Source of the DNA: Flectonema sp. DT1601
Taxonomy: Eukaryota; Euglenozoa; Diplonemea; Diplonemida; Diplonemidae
Direction: 5' to 3'
Assembly: GCA_964019425.1 (NCBI GenBank)
Contig: OZ025842.1
Location: forward strand, 248,001 to 312,000
DNA length: 64,000 nt
The notes below the pieces were generated by a model. The model worked only from the letters and a program-made list of their open reading frames with translations, searched no databases and had not been told where the DNA came from. This document shows positions 42,832-53,546 of this stretch, in pieces (positions within the stretch are counted from its first letter, which is position 1; each line of letters starts with the position of its first letter). The position numbers and the translations under genes are program-made.

Positions 42832-44310
42832 AAAATAAGAGATATATAATGAAATGAGCATTCAGGTATTCAATAAGAATCTATCAATACAGTAAAACAC
42901 ATGATCAGTTTCATCTGCAGGAAAAATGAAAGAAAATAATTTTAAGTGAGCAACTCGGATGGGGGTGACAAACATATCAAACTTGAAACAGAGAAATAAA
43001 AAAAAAACACAAAAGTACTGTAAAGGAAAGGCGATTAAAAAGTATCTCGAGCACAAGAGCTTCCCATGAAGTCACAATGGGAAATTCTTGTAACTGGATT
43101 GCGGCACAAAAATAGACTCTGATATCAACCTGGCTTCCCTTACTGTCACTGTGGTGACTAACCGGAAAACTAGGATGAGGACTACCACCACAGCAGTGAC
43201 ATTATCACTGTATAAAAAATATGGCTGTGTGTGTGTTTGTTGGTAAGATTACACACAAAGTTAGCCCTTATATGTGGAGAGAGAAAAAACAAGAATTGTT
43301 TTGCATTTTTATCATTTTGCTTCACATAATTATCGATTTGTGTGTATATTTCTTTTTTTTTTTTTTTTTTTTTTTCCTCCCTCGGTTTTTTTTTCTTGAT
43401 TGTGAATTTGATTGACAAAAAAAAAAAAAAAAAAAAGAATAAATATCTACTGTCCCACAGCGTGCTGTGAGTGTCGGTGAATAACGAACACTGCACCAGA
43501 TAAAATAAAAAACATCCCTTCGGCTAAATGCAGCCACCAAAGGAACTATAACTAGAATTGATTATGGCAGATAATAGACCGATATGAGAGACGTAGAAAA
43601 ACCTAAAGGAATAACTACCACATCTACTTCCTACAGTACTTCCCCTATTGAGAAGGGGGTAAAACAGTAACAACTTTAGGTACTAAAAACAAAATTAATA
43701 TTCAAGTACCTTTGGCTGGGAAAATATTTGTAATTGTTAAAGAAAAATTACGTTTAGAAAGAAAAAAAAAAGAAAACATAAAAAGGGCAGGGGGAAAAAA
43801 AAAGAAGCAAAACACATCTATTGCGAGTACCAAAATATTAAAATAAAACCATCGTCTGTTTTGACTAAACTCGTACAGCTGTATGTCACAATTAAGCGAA
43901 GATGCTGTTACGTAAGTTAAATTGGACGATAGTCGAATTTCCGGATCGAAGTTGTCAAAAATCTATCATTGAAGAGCACCACTGATGACAACAAGGGATG
44001 TTTAAAAAAAAAAAAAGAAAAAACGTATCGCAATAATTATTAAATAACAATACACTTTTTCTGCATCCATACGTTGACAGTGACAAGAAGAGCAGGAAAA
44101 CGATACTACTCAAATATTTTTGACATTATAAAAAAAAAATAAATAAATAAATAAAAAAACACAATTTTTTTTTTTTTTTTTTTTTTGGTATAAAAACACT
44201 CGCAAAGAATAACATCAAAAGCGCAAGCTGTTGACTAGTAGAAAAATTGTTTCATAACCAGTCTTTGATAGGAAAAGAGAGAACAGAGTTAACAATATGA
44301 TACGATTGTC
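42832..44310. other. Intergenic
   Basis: No gene supported. Contains a family H repeat at 43655-43795 and long A/T runs near 43350-43435, around which several lysine- or phenylalanine-rich frames arise by chance. Confidence 0.5.
43655..43795 (+). repeat. Family H repeat, copy 3
   Basis: Shares the blocks listed for the copy at 24440-24575, in the same order and orientation. About 80% alike by eye outside the A runs. Confidence 0.65.
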
Positions 44311-45402
44311 TTATAAATGAAGCATTGGATCATTTACTTGTGTCATGCTTACATCTGTACCACCCATTGGAGGGTCACGTCGTCTTCTTCTCCAAGAAGG
44401 TGAAGATGCTAAAGGCGATGGTGCAGCAGCCGGTGAAGCAGTTGGTGAAACAATAACATCGGGAGCAGCAGAGATGTAATATTTTTTTGATTGGGATTCA
44501 GATAACATATCAGGTGACCCTGAACCCCATCTTGAAAATCCCGGATCATCTTTCGCTGTCATACCTGAAGGGTAACATGCATCAGTTAGTGGGATCTCAT
44601 CGCTGCCCATTCCTTTGTTGTGTTCTTCGATATTCTTCTTTCTTCTCAATCTCCACACGAGATATACTAATATTAGTAATAATAACAACCCTCCTAAAAT
44701 ACCTAAAATCAATGGCAACCAATCAAATTCATCATCCTTTTGTGCTACCTGTGGACTCTGTGTTGACTGTGACGGAGGGTTGGTAGCACCTCTAGTAGCC
44801 TGCTCATTATAAGTTAGAGTGGGACCACTACTGACCGCCCCAAGAGATAGAAATCCTCCAGCTGCGGAAGCAAACTGAGAATAAAGAGTTTGGATGCGTT
44901 GTTCCATTTTATTTACAGAAATACCAGTAGATACGACCTCAAGTCTTGCCTGGTCATTACCCGTAGCACTTGTTGATAAAACTAATTGTGCATTTGGTGA
45001 TGTCGATAGATTCTGAAGCCGAAGCTCTCCACCTGATGGTGTTCCTAAACTAACTCTAAAAGCACTTCGAAGGTCATCTGCAGTTTTTCCATCGGGAATA
45101 CCAGAAAAAAGAAAATCAACTGTGTAGTGAATTTCATCTGTTGTTAAAATGCATCGACCTACAGAAGGGGTCCAAGTGCTCCCTTGACACACTAATTGAT
45201 CACAAAGGTAGTTATTATTATTATCCGCAGTCACAACATTACAAATTGTTCCCGACGTTATTGTCGATCCAACACAATTCGATGACTTTGGTACAGCCGG
45301 GAGTTGAGCTGTTGCTTGCATCGATGTAAGCATCGGACCCATGTTACAGTCAGAACGACAACAAGCAACAACCAGTAAGAAAAATACTGGACGAAGTATC
45401 AT
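44311..45402 (-). CDS. Type I single-pass surface protein, function unknown
   Basis: A 363-residue protein. A signal peptide (MILRPVFFLLVVACCRS) is followed by a Cys-rich segment (about 18-84) whose spacing, ending LVCQGSTWTPSVGRC, loosely recalls a sushi/CCP module. A beta/alpha-looking domain of about 110 residues (HYTVDFLFSGIPDGK ...) resembles the SEA-like folds of surface proteins, at low confidence. A Ser/Thr/Gln stalk leads to a transmembrane helix (about 229-251, WLPLILGILGGLLLLLILVY) and a basic stop-transfer (RLRRKKN). The 110-residue cytoplasmic tail is Ser/Pro-rich with an RRRRR patch. The frame is open 16 codons upstream, but TTTTCTTTCAG (ending 45415) falls within it, so the ATG at 45402 is chosen, with a 12-base leader. 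Confidence 0.78.
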   Translation of the reverse strand: MILRPVFFLLVVACCRSDCNMGPMLTSMQATAQLPAVPKSSNCVGSTITSGTICNVVTADNNNNYLCDQLVCQGSTWTPSVGRCILTTDEIHYTVDFLFSGIPDGKTADDLRSAFRVSLGTPSGGELRLQNLSTSPNAQLVLSTSATGNDQARLEVVSTGISVNKMEQRIQTLYSQFASAAGGFLSLGAVSSGPTLTYNEQATRGATNPPSQSTQSPQVAQKDDEFDWLPLILGILGGLLLLLILVYLVWRLRRKKNIEEHNKGMGSDEIPLTDACYPSGMTAKDDPGFSRWGSGSPDMLSESQSKKYYISAAPDVIVSPTASPAAAPSPLASSPSWRRRRRDPPMGGTDVSMTQVNDPMLHL

Positions 45403-46031
45403 GTTATAAAATTGCTGAAAGAAAATTTGATATAAAAAAAACACCAACAAACTACGACAATCATCTGCCTGCTCAAACTCGCATACTTCTGAATTATAAA
45501 GATGAGTTTTAGCTGATCAAATTAAATATTTTAAACGAACTTAGTTTTTGGACCAAAAGTGTCACAAAATGAGTAAAGAGCGAATGGACCTGAGGCTGTG
45601 GGAACAACAAACTGTTCAGCCTAATAGGATATCAAAAAAAAAACATCATAATATTATTAAATCAGGAACAATTGCACACCAACGACCTAAGAAATAGTAA
45701 GCGCTATACAACCCTCGCAGTCATCGTGAGACTTGCTGTGAGCGTGCACTAAAGGCATTGCTACACTACATCATAAGATTCCGTATAGACACAACAACGG
45801 TAGTAGACTACTGCGATAAGGTGAACAGTCCACACAAATGGCAAACCCAAGAATTGTTCAAACTTAACCACAAACGTGAAATACCAGCAAAAAAAATGTT
45901 CAAAAAAAAAAAAAAAAAACAGAAATCCACGCACAGTTACGATTTTTTTCCCCCCCCCCCAAATTTTTTTTTTTAGTAAAAAAATTGTGTTATCTTTTTT
46001 TTTTTTTTTTTTTTTTTTGAGCAAGTTCAAA

Positions 46032-46158
46032 AAACCATTCAGATAAGCAGCCTTATATTTTGTTGATCGCAGCCAGTTTTAGGGAAATAGATAACATGAC
46101 ATAATAAATAAACGGCTCTTAATCTGAATAGTTTCTTCTCCGACTTCGTCGGTGCAAA
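46032..46158 (+). repeat. Family A fold-back repeat, copy 6
   Basis: AACCATTCAGATAAGC opens; AATCTGAATAGTTTCTTC and the perfect hairpin CCGACTTCGTCGG close. This is the best-preserved tail of the family. Confidence 0.7.
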
Positions 46159-47339
46159 AAAGAAAAAAGAAAAAAAAAAATCAAAAATCAAAAAGAAAAG
46201 AGGGAAAATATTTATTTTTACATGTTTTTTTAGTGATATATGTTCGGGAGCAAATCATATCGCTACCCTTCAGTTAAGGCAAGCGGTAGCTGCGAAGTTA
46301 TTATTAGCGAATAGCATTGAAGAGATTGTAGTCTCCTTGGTTCCGATCAACAATTAGAATAGTCATAAAATCAAGAGTTAAGAAAATCAAAAAGAACACA
46401 ACAAAAAAAAAGCAGGATATTTCCCTACAAAAAAAAAAAAAAAAGAATTAATAATAATAATAATAACAATAACACAAATCACATCTTCCGCTCAAATGAG
46501 TGGAGTTCACACAGTCAGTTATCAAAATACCGAATCATTTAAGTTACTTTTTCAGGGTATAGATATATAAAATGGAATAAGAAAAAAGAAAGAATAACAA
46601 ACAGACAAACAACAAACTGGTATTATTTGTATCACGACAAAATTACACTCCATCTCTTCTTGTGAAAAATCCACTCTCATGGTTTGTGATCAAGCAACAC
46701 CAAACAAACACATTTCATTGTCTATAATTAAAGGCGAGTCTCCGAAGAAAAAATTAAGCTCCTCAACCACTTCTTTCTTTCACATGAAAAAAAAAAAAAA
46801 AGAAAACCCCGATTGCTAAAAGAAATACGAATAAGGGAAGGATATCAGTGTGTGCTTAGCCACTATTAAATAGAGAGTCAGTAAACACAACAGTTGGCTA
46901 TTTGTATTGTACGTCATGAGGGACATAGGGACATAGGTATTAAGAATACAAAAAAAATAATTACAAAAGAAAAGTTATACTTCCCAACAACTAAAAAAAA
47001 AAAATCAGGAAAGTTATCTACGTAAGTTTTCTGATGCCGAAAGGAGATCTCGGAAAACCCTTGCAGGTGAGTCTACGGGTACGTTTAAACAGTTTCTCCC
47101 TCGTTTTTTCTTTTGTTTTTTTTTTTTTTTGTTTTTTTTTCGCAAAAGATCCCTTCCAGTTATTTTTTTTAAAGCAAATTTCTAACCAGGTTATTGGAAC
47201 TCAAGGAAATTTAGATGAATGCGTTCGGAAGAAAGAGAAACACGTTGTTCTTTTATTTAAAGAAAAATGTAGAAGAAAAGAAAAGCAAAAGCAAAAGCAA
47301 AAAAAAAAAGAAAAAAAATCCAACATCGTTTATCACAGG

Positions 47340-47470
47340 TTATTTATTTATTTATTTATTTATTTACGAAGCCTAGGAAGCCAAAAGCCAGGAAAAGCTC
47401 ACAGAGTAACAGTTATATCGCTACCAGCAACCGTGAGACTCTCACAGACAGGTAAACATGAATTAGAGGC
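47340..47470 (+). repeat. Family E repeat, copy 2
   Basis: Opens with TTTA repeats and ACGAAGCCTAGGAAGCC, then CAGGAAAAGCTCAC, ATCGCTACCAGC and CCGTGAGACTCTCAC. Nearly the same order as copies 1 and 3. Confidence 0.7.
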
Positions 47471-48540
47471 AGGTAAAAAAAAAAAAAAAAAAAAAAAATG
47501 AATGCCAATATTTTTCTAAGGTGTGCATACAAGTTCTCTGAGGAGTTCTATTCATCCATTTTTTTTTTTTTTTTTTTTTCCTTCTTTCTATTTTTAAAGG
47601 TAAACACCAATTAAGTTAAAATTCTCGGTTGTGTCTCTGCGAATAAAACAGTTTCTACTACTCTCCTTTCTAAGAACCCTTATTTTTTTTTTATTATTAC
47701 TTAATTTTTAACACCAAGACTGGCTCTCTACTCTGCCGGATAAGCAATCATCCTCGAAGAGAAGAAGAAAAAAAGAATAAAAAAAAAAAAAATAGAAATA
47801 CGACGCATGACACATAAATACACATTCGTTCAGCCACGAGACTCTCTCAACGAGATTTTCCTGGTCAGTAAAATCTAGGTGAAAAAGATACTCTTAGAGA
47901 AACAACAAACCATGAATAACATATGGTCGGAAAAAAATAAACTAATTAAAGCTATTTGATTTTCATCACACAAAACACATTGGTTTTTAAAAAAAAAAAA
48001 AACTTTTGAAAACGATAAAATCGAGTGCGAAGCATGTAATTAATTTCAAAGGGAAACCAAACTAGATTTCCCCCTCCAAGTCAAATACTACACATACACA
48101 TTTTGCCTGCGAACCCATCTTTTCGTGACAAAACAAGAACGCAACGTTAGCACCATACATCACAAAAAACAGTACTAAATGTCAACAGCCGAGGCGAATC
48201 GATGTTGTTCAGAAAAAAAGAATGCCGTGCTGCGGATGGATTGCGCATCGAAGAGTAGACCCATTTTTTTTTGGTTGCGAGATATTAGTCTCTCAGCAAC
48301 AGCGAGTAAAAAAAAGCCCAAAAAAAAAAAAAAGTCTTGGCTATTTTGAGAATCTGGTAACGTTTGGGACAAGTTAGGAGTGGAATCGCCAAAGAGGCTG
48401 AATCTTATCTGAAGTAGTTATGGAGAGGAAGTTAATGAGAAATACATACTCCTCACTAATAGATTTTTTTTAGATACGAGTCTGTTAGACTCTTCTATCA
48501 TTCTACTATTAACAATTTGAGGGCAGTCCTATTATTTAAT

Positions 48541-50898
48541 CTACTGTCCAAAGAGAAGCAGTGGTTCAGATGCTCCAATAGTATCCCAAGCAGAGTTACT
48601 GTGTTCAACAGCATTATAACCATGAACATTCATGTGGTAACATGAGATGCAGACTCTACCGTAGTCGTTTTTCTGATTCTTTGGACAGCATTTACTGCAG
48701 TAGAGGTAACCACAACGACGACAATGATGTTTACGCATTCGAAATGAGAATGGAATCGAACATGAAAAACAAGTTGAAGTCAAAGGGTCAGGAAACCAAC
48801 ATTGCTGAACAGAACTTGACTGAAGAACTAAAGCAGTAGCACGGCAACTACTAGACAGTTTCATAGTTCTAATCTTGTGATCTAATGGGCAATGTTGTCT
48901 AGTCCATAAAACTAAATCTCTTGCTTGTGTCGAAGGGTACAAAACTCTATCTTTAGAAGTCCTAGGATATCTGTTATATTGTTTGTTTATAAAAGACTCG
49001 GCATTCATATCAAAATCTGATTTCTTACAAACTGGAATACCAACAATCCTCAAAACAGCAATCACTGCAGTGACACAACTGGTTGATAGCTCTATGTCAT
49101 CATTTAATTCAGAACACAGAGAAGAACAAGTAGATTTATTTTCACTTCTTTCCTCATGATTGCTCATAATATACGATACATATTCATATAAGCTGATGGT
49201 TTTGCTCTCAACAGACGCACGAGCTTTTGGTGTATTAACTAAGAACGATCCAATGCGATGGTCCCAGGGGGAATTCGCTACAAACAAAAGAAAATCTTCC
49301 GTAAATTCAAAAGAATTTGGAAACTGTTTCATTACCTGAAGCACACATTCTAAGAATTGTAGAAATATGGGACTGACACCCTTCGGTCGATGTTCATCTT
49401 TTCCAAGGGTACCTGTTCTCTCAGCAAATTTATGAGCTCCAGAACACCAGTCTTTTTCAATTAAAACAGCAAACCCAGCAACGGTTCTGTAATATGGATC
49501 AAGCATTAGATTCGCAAGACTTACAATTTGAGAAGTTCGGTCCCAACCGTTGGTGCAATGCACTAACGTTGATGTCGATTCTTTGTCAATCATTTTGACA
49601 ATATGAACACTAATTTGAAGTAATCTTTGAATGTGTTGCATCCATCCAGTTTTAAATAGTTTTGGAAGCCACAAATCTTCATTGTGAGAGTTCGATAAGA
49701 TCTCTCTCAGCATTCGAAGACTCTTTGTCATCGTATGAATGTTTCCTATTTCTGCATGGACTTGTCTGCATTTGTTATAATGTTTTGGATTTATATATCC
49801 GCCTCCTTTTGCTAAGTTTCCACAAGCAGCAGTTGAAGGTCTAGCGTCTACTATTGCGACAGGATAATCATCTCCCACAGATAATTCTTTTACGTATTGC
49901 TCGTCAATGGAACATCTTTTCATTCGAAGTCCGACTAAAGGTTGAGACGCTCTAATGAGACAGGCCTTAGTCCCAGGGTGCATCCACGATACCATTGGAA
50001 ATCTTCCGAAAACTCTAAACCTCGCAAGTTCACTAATTTCATCATCGGATAAGGCTGCTGCCACCAATGACATCTCAGGCATTGTTCCAGATACTTTGAA
50101 ATTCTTATTCGCAGCTGTAACACGCAGCTTAGCAGAAGCACACTGTGATAAGATCCGTTCAAACTCTCTTTTTAGGACATCCTTTGAAGTAATTTCTGGT
50201 ATCCAGTACTTTGCATTCAAGGAATACTTAAAGGCAAAAAAAGCCGATTTCGGATAATTCATTGGTAAATACCCTCTCAAGACTTTAATGATAAATGGGG
50301 TTTGAGGAATGGGGGCTCGGAGGTGGATGACTGTTGAATTTTTAAAGAAAATCGAAATAATAGTGCAAGACTGACCTCGAAATTCCCTGTTATGCTTGAA
50401 AGAGTCAACCAATAAGATAGGAATGATGTGCTCGATACCACCACCCAGTTTGATGATTATACGACCTTCAGTCAAAATAAAGTAAATACCAATAAACTCA
50501 CCACCTACTAATAAGTGTAGTTTTTGATAGCATAATATCTTTTCGAATGTTGGTATTGAATCTGTAAGTGACGTACTACCACAACTTACGGTAGAGTCCC
50601 CTGATCGCGACGACATCGGACTTGAAGACGGTTTTGAACAAGTACTGTTCTCAATTGATCTAACAGCGTCTCGTAAAAACCTTTCCGCTGCTTCGATAGG
50701 TTTAATTATACTATCACATTGAAGTAAACACATGTTACTTAGTAAGGTGTCAAATATCTCTACTCCACCAGCATCACATTTTCCATATAAATGTAAACAC
50801 CATCTGTACATCCAGGACGTAAATGTTTTTCTCTGCTCAAGATTTTCCCAGTTGGTTATCTGTTTCATCGTTTTGAAATGCTCATCGATGTCATCCAT
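48541..50898 (-). CDS. Myotubularin-family phosphoinositide 3-phosphatase with FYVE domain
   Basis: A 785-residue protein. Residues about 120-200 form the PH-GRAM domain. The myotubularin phosphatase core spans about 290-560, including PLVGLRMKRCSIDEQY and the active-site loop VHCTNGWDRTSQ (C448-x5-R454). The usual loop is CSDGWDR; here the first Asp is Asn (N450), while the general-acid Asp 453 is kept, so the enzyme is probably active. The C-terminal FYVE finger (about 698-756) has WFPD, RKHHCRRCG and RVC, the motifs that bind PI3P. It should remove the 3-phosphate from PI3P or PI(3,5)P2 on endosomes. The frame is open 33 codons further upstream, through a phenylalanine run encoded by the pyrimidine tract. 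The ATG at 50898, downstream of TTTTTTAAAG (AG at 50944-50945), is preferred. Only 80 bases separate it from the preceding stop codon. Confidence 0.92.
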   Translation of the reverse strand: MDDIDEHFKTMKQITNWENLEQRKTFTSWMYRWCLHLYGKCDAGGVEIFDTLLSNMCLLQCDSIIKPIEAAERFLRDAVRSIENSTCSKPSSSPMSSRSGDSTVSCGSTSLTDSIPTFEKILCYQKLHLLVGGEFIGIYFILTEGRIIIKLGGGIEHIIPILLVDSFKHNREFRGQSCTIISIFFKNSTVIHLRAPIPQTPFIIKVLRGYLPMNYPKSAFFAFKYSLNAKYWIPEITSKDVLKREFERILSQCASAKLRVTAANKNFKVSGTMPEMSLVAAALSDDEISELARFRVFGRFPMVSWMHPGTKACLIRASQPLVGLRMKRCSIDEQYVKELSVGDDYPVAIVDARPSTAACGNLAKGGGYINPKHYNKCRQVHAEIGNIHTMTKSLRMLREILSNSHNEDLWLPKLFKTGWMQHIQRLLQISVHIVKMIDKESTSTLVHCTNGWDRTSQIVSLANLMLDPYYRTVAGFAVLIEKDWCSGAHKFAERTGTLGKDEHRPKGVSPIFLQFLECVLQVMKQFPNSFEFTEDFLLFVANSPWDHRIGSFLVNTPKARASVESKTISLYEYVSYIMSNHEERSENKSTCSSLCSELNDDIELSTSCVTAVIAVLRIVGIPVCKKSDFDMNAESFINKQYNRYPRTSKDRVLYPSTQARDLVLWTRQHCPLDHKIRTMKLSSSCRATALVLQSSSVQQCWFPDPLTSTCFSCSIPFSFRMRKHHCRRCGYLYCSKCCPKNQKNDYGRVCISCYHMNVHGYNAVEHSNSAWDTIGASEPLLLFGQ

Positions 50899-50978
50899 GT
50901 TGTGTTTTACTACCAAACCCTTTGTGAGATAAATATATATTTTCTTTAAAAAAAAAAAAAAAAAAAATTCGTTGTATG
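50899..50978 (-). promoter_or_regulatory. 80-base junction with pyrimidine tract and predicted splice acceptor
   Basis: Between the stop codon of the PPR-like gene and the ATG of the phosphatase lie a 20-base T run (on the minus strand) and AAAG, whose AG is at 50944-50945. The space left for a 3' UTR before the T run is about 12 bases. It leaves no room for a separate promoter, consistent with both genes being on one precursor RNA. Confidence 0.6.
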
Positions 50979-51749
50979 TTATGCATGTAGCCTCCAAGAC
51001 ATCGGTCTCTGAGGTATTTTCCTGTGTGGAAATTTAGTCACCTGTTCAATGAAAGCTGCTCGCTGTGGGCATTTCGACGTTCGGTTGTTAACCTCAGCCA
51101 TTCGCTTTAATAATGATTTTAGAATAGGGGGGTGGACTCTGAGACAGCTATCCCTAAAAGAATTCCATGAAAGGGAGTTAAGCTCGTCTAGATCATCTGC
51201 ATCTATATTATTCTTAACTAGGTAGTATGTCAGATTGCAAAGAGTAACTGCACTGGGCGGAGAAAATTTTCCAAAGGTAATCATTTCTTTCCAAATTTGA
51301 AGGAAAAGCTTTGGATTATCACGTGAAATTTTTAAAGCTGTAGTGTAGTTACATTCTGACAACTGTAGTCCTCCTCTTTTAACTGATTCTATGACCGATA
51401 AGACGTCGGAAGAATTTCCGTATATACTAACTACTTCTAGGAGTGCTTCACAAGTTTTATTATCGGGGTAGCAACCATCACCAATACTTCTGTTGAGTTG
51501 ATCAAGAGCATCACCTACACTACTGCAGGCTCGCATCCTGCAAGTCCACAATACCGGATCTCGTTCTTCTTTTTTCAATTCTTCGAATAATTTCGTTCCC
51601 AAATCCCTTCTCCCTTCCATTATGAGAGAACGTATCATGTAAGCTTGCTGTTTTGGTTTTAAATTCGGGATCTCACCTGTTTTCTTAGCTTTGTTGATGG
51701 TGACAGCCCATCTTAATTCCTTAAGGTCTTTCCCAATACTTGACCTCAT
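50979..51749 (-). CDS. PPR-like helical-repeat protein
   Basis: A 256-residue protein of paired helices. Units resembling pentatricopeptide repeats are seen at about 38-72 (YMIRSLIMEGRRDLGTKLFE), 100-135 (TCEALLEVVSIYGNSSDVLS) and 137-175 (SECNYTTALKISRDNPKLFL). PPR proteins bind single-stranded RNA, mostly in mitochondria or plastids. The N-terminus (MRSSIGKDLKELRWAVTINK) is basic and could be a short mitochondrial presequence. The repeats are degenerate, so assignment is moderate; a generic TPR-like protein is the alternative. The acceptor TTCTATTTACAG ends at 51772 and leaves a 22-base leader. The gene ends 80 bases before the phosphatase start. Confidence 0.7.
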   Translation of the reverse strand: MRSSIGKDLKELRWAVTINKAKKTGEIPNLKPKQQAYMIRSLIMEGRRDLGTKLFEELKKEERDPVLWTCRMRACSSVGDALDQLNRSIGDGCYPDNKTCEALLEVVSIYGNSSDVLSVIESVKRGGLQLSECNYTTALKISRDNPKLFLQIWKEMITFGKFSPPSAVTLCNLTYYLVKNNIDADDLDELNSLSWNSFRDSCLRVHPPILKSLLKRMAEVNNRTSKCPQRAAFIEQVTKFPHRKIPQRPMSWRLHA

Positions 51750-51773
51750 ACATATGTGTACTACTTTAGTACT

Positions 51774-53510
51774 GTAAATAGAATTATTGTAATGCCGGTG
51801 TCATTGAGGTGCTTATTGAAGTGTAACAGCAGTCTACGTGATTGACCTGTGTTACCAGTTAACAAAAACAGGAAACCGTTGGTTTCTTGTCATCTACCGG
51901 TGGTAGCTTATTTTTCTTAGTTGCTTGAAGTAAAAGTTCACGAAGTCTTTATTGACAGTGAGACCTTCACTACTCATTTCTAAAGCATTAGAACACAAAA
52001 CAGTCGATAACGATATCAATAACAATATCCACACACTATTTAACATTTAAGTTTCACACGACGACAGATAGAATTTGGTTCCTTCTTTTTTTTTTTTTTT
52101 GTTTTTTCTTCATTCTATCGATGCTGTCACCGGCCTATGGAGCCTTACGACTTGTCGCGTGCTTCTTCTGTTGTCCATTTACTAACAAAAGACGCAGACC
52201 AAGTCAACCCTAAAGACCAGCAGGAGGGAATATTTCCCATAAAGATGCGTGAAGTAACAAAAGCAGGAAGCGAGAAAAGGGGAGTCAAAGATTGGAGCAG
52301 AATGTGAGGTAGCGGATGGGTTCGCAAAGTGAGCGGAGTCACAACACACTGTAGACGTCAATCTCAGAGAAGTTGTGAATTAATATTCGCAAACATCAAA
52401 ACCTTTCCGTTTTTCACACAACAACTGTAAAGCTCAAATGCTTCTTTTATTTAAGAAAACTCGGGACAGCAAGCAATGCGCGCTTGGCCGTGTCGCCGCC
52501 AACCTCCTTCGACTCGCAAAGGGAGTGAGTTATTCCACAACGGTAAAACACAGAAAATAAAGGAAAGATGCGATGACAAGCAGAGAAAGGGATGAGATAA
52601 TGTCGATAAAACCTTCTCTTCCGGTGGACAAGTACTCGAGCAACGTCACCGCTGACTCTTTCGAAGTTTTGTCTTTCGAGGGGTTATATTCAACAAAAAA
52701 AAGAGAGAAATAAAATCCAAGAACAAGCTAACAGAACACAGAGTGAAATAATTGTCTAAATTTCAATAAAAGATTCACACTCTCAATGTATTATTTCTTA
52801 AGGACCATTAATCATTAAGAACAGTGAAACCGTGAAAGACAGAGAAACCAAGACACCAGAGGTGAAGAAGACAGTTAACAACAAACAATTGCCCCACGAA
52901 ATGTAAAACAAGTCAACGAAAACTTTAAAAGTGAAAAGGAAATCATAGTCTGAGATAGAATAAAAGGTCAGATAATAAGACCCGCTGACTGTAATTGAAA
53001 GGAATCTGAGGGAGTGACTTTCTCCCAATGCCCATGAAGAATAAAACAGTCTACTATTATTGTTCTTCATGTTGTGATTTTAGTTAATGTTACCAGTACT
53101 GAAGTACAACGCATTTTCCTACACCCTTTTTTTTCCCTTTCCCTTTCCCTTTTTTTTTTTTTTTTTTCTTTAAGTCAAAGCCTCTGGGTTTGTCGGAAGC
53201 TCATCGGTAACAGTATTTCGGTACCACAACCGTGAGACTCTCAAAGGCGAGAAGAGACGCTCGTTAACCAGAAGCAAGTGACGACCCAGACCCACCGCAT
53301 GCAGCAAGCAGGCAGTGTAAGAGACGCTGATAACGTCAGTTTTTGAAAAAAAAATATAGCGGAAAAAAGAATAATTAAACAGGGGGAAGGGAAGAGTTGG
53401 AAAGAAAATAATACTATCAAAACAGAACTAAGGCGGAAGGAGCGGAACAGTCACCGATCCCTTGTAAACTATCAGTCAAGAAAAATAACCGAAAGCATTG
53501 ATTTGGTGTA

Positions 53511-53546
<36 letters not shown>

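Larger units (their letters stand above)
45417..48540. other. Intergenic with A and E repeats
   Basis: A 3.1-kb gap without a supported gene. It holds a family A copy (46032-46158), a family E copy (47340-47470) and an AAT microsatellite (about 46447-46470). The 155-codon plus-strand frame at 47034 overlaps the E repeat and long A/T runs and is rejected as a gene. Confidence 0.55.

Noticed and set aside
47034-47501. 155-codon plus-strand frame as a gene
   Set aside because: It crosses a family E repeat and several A/T runs, ends in a lysine run, and lies on the opposite strand to every supported gene.
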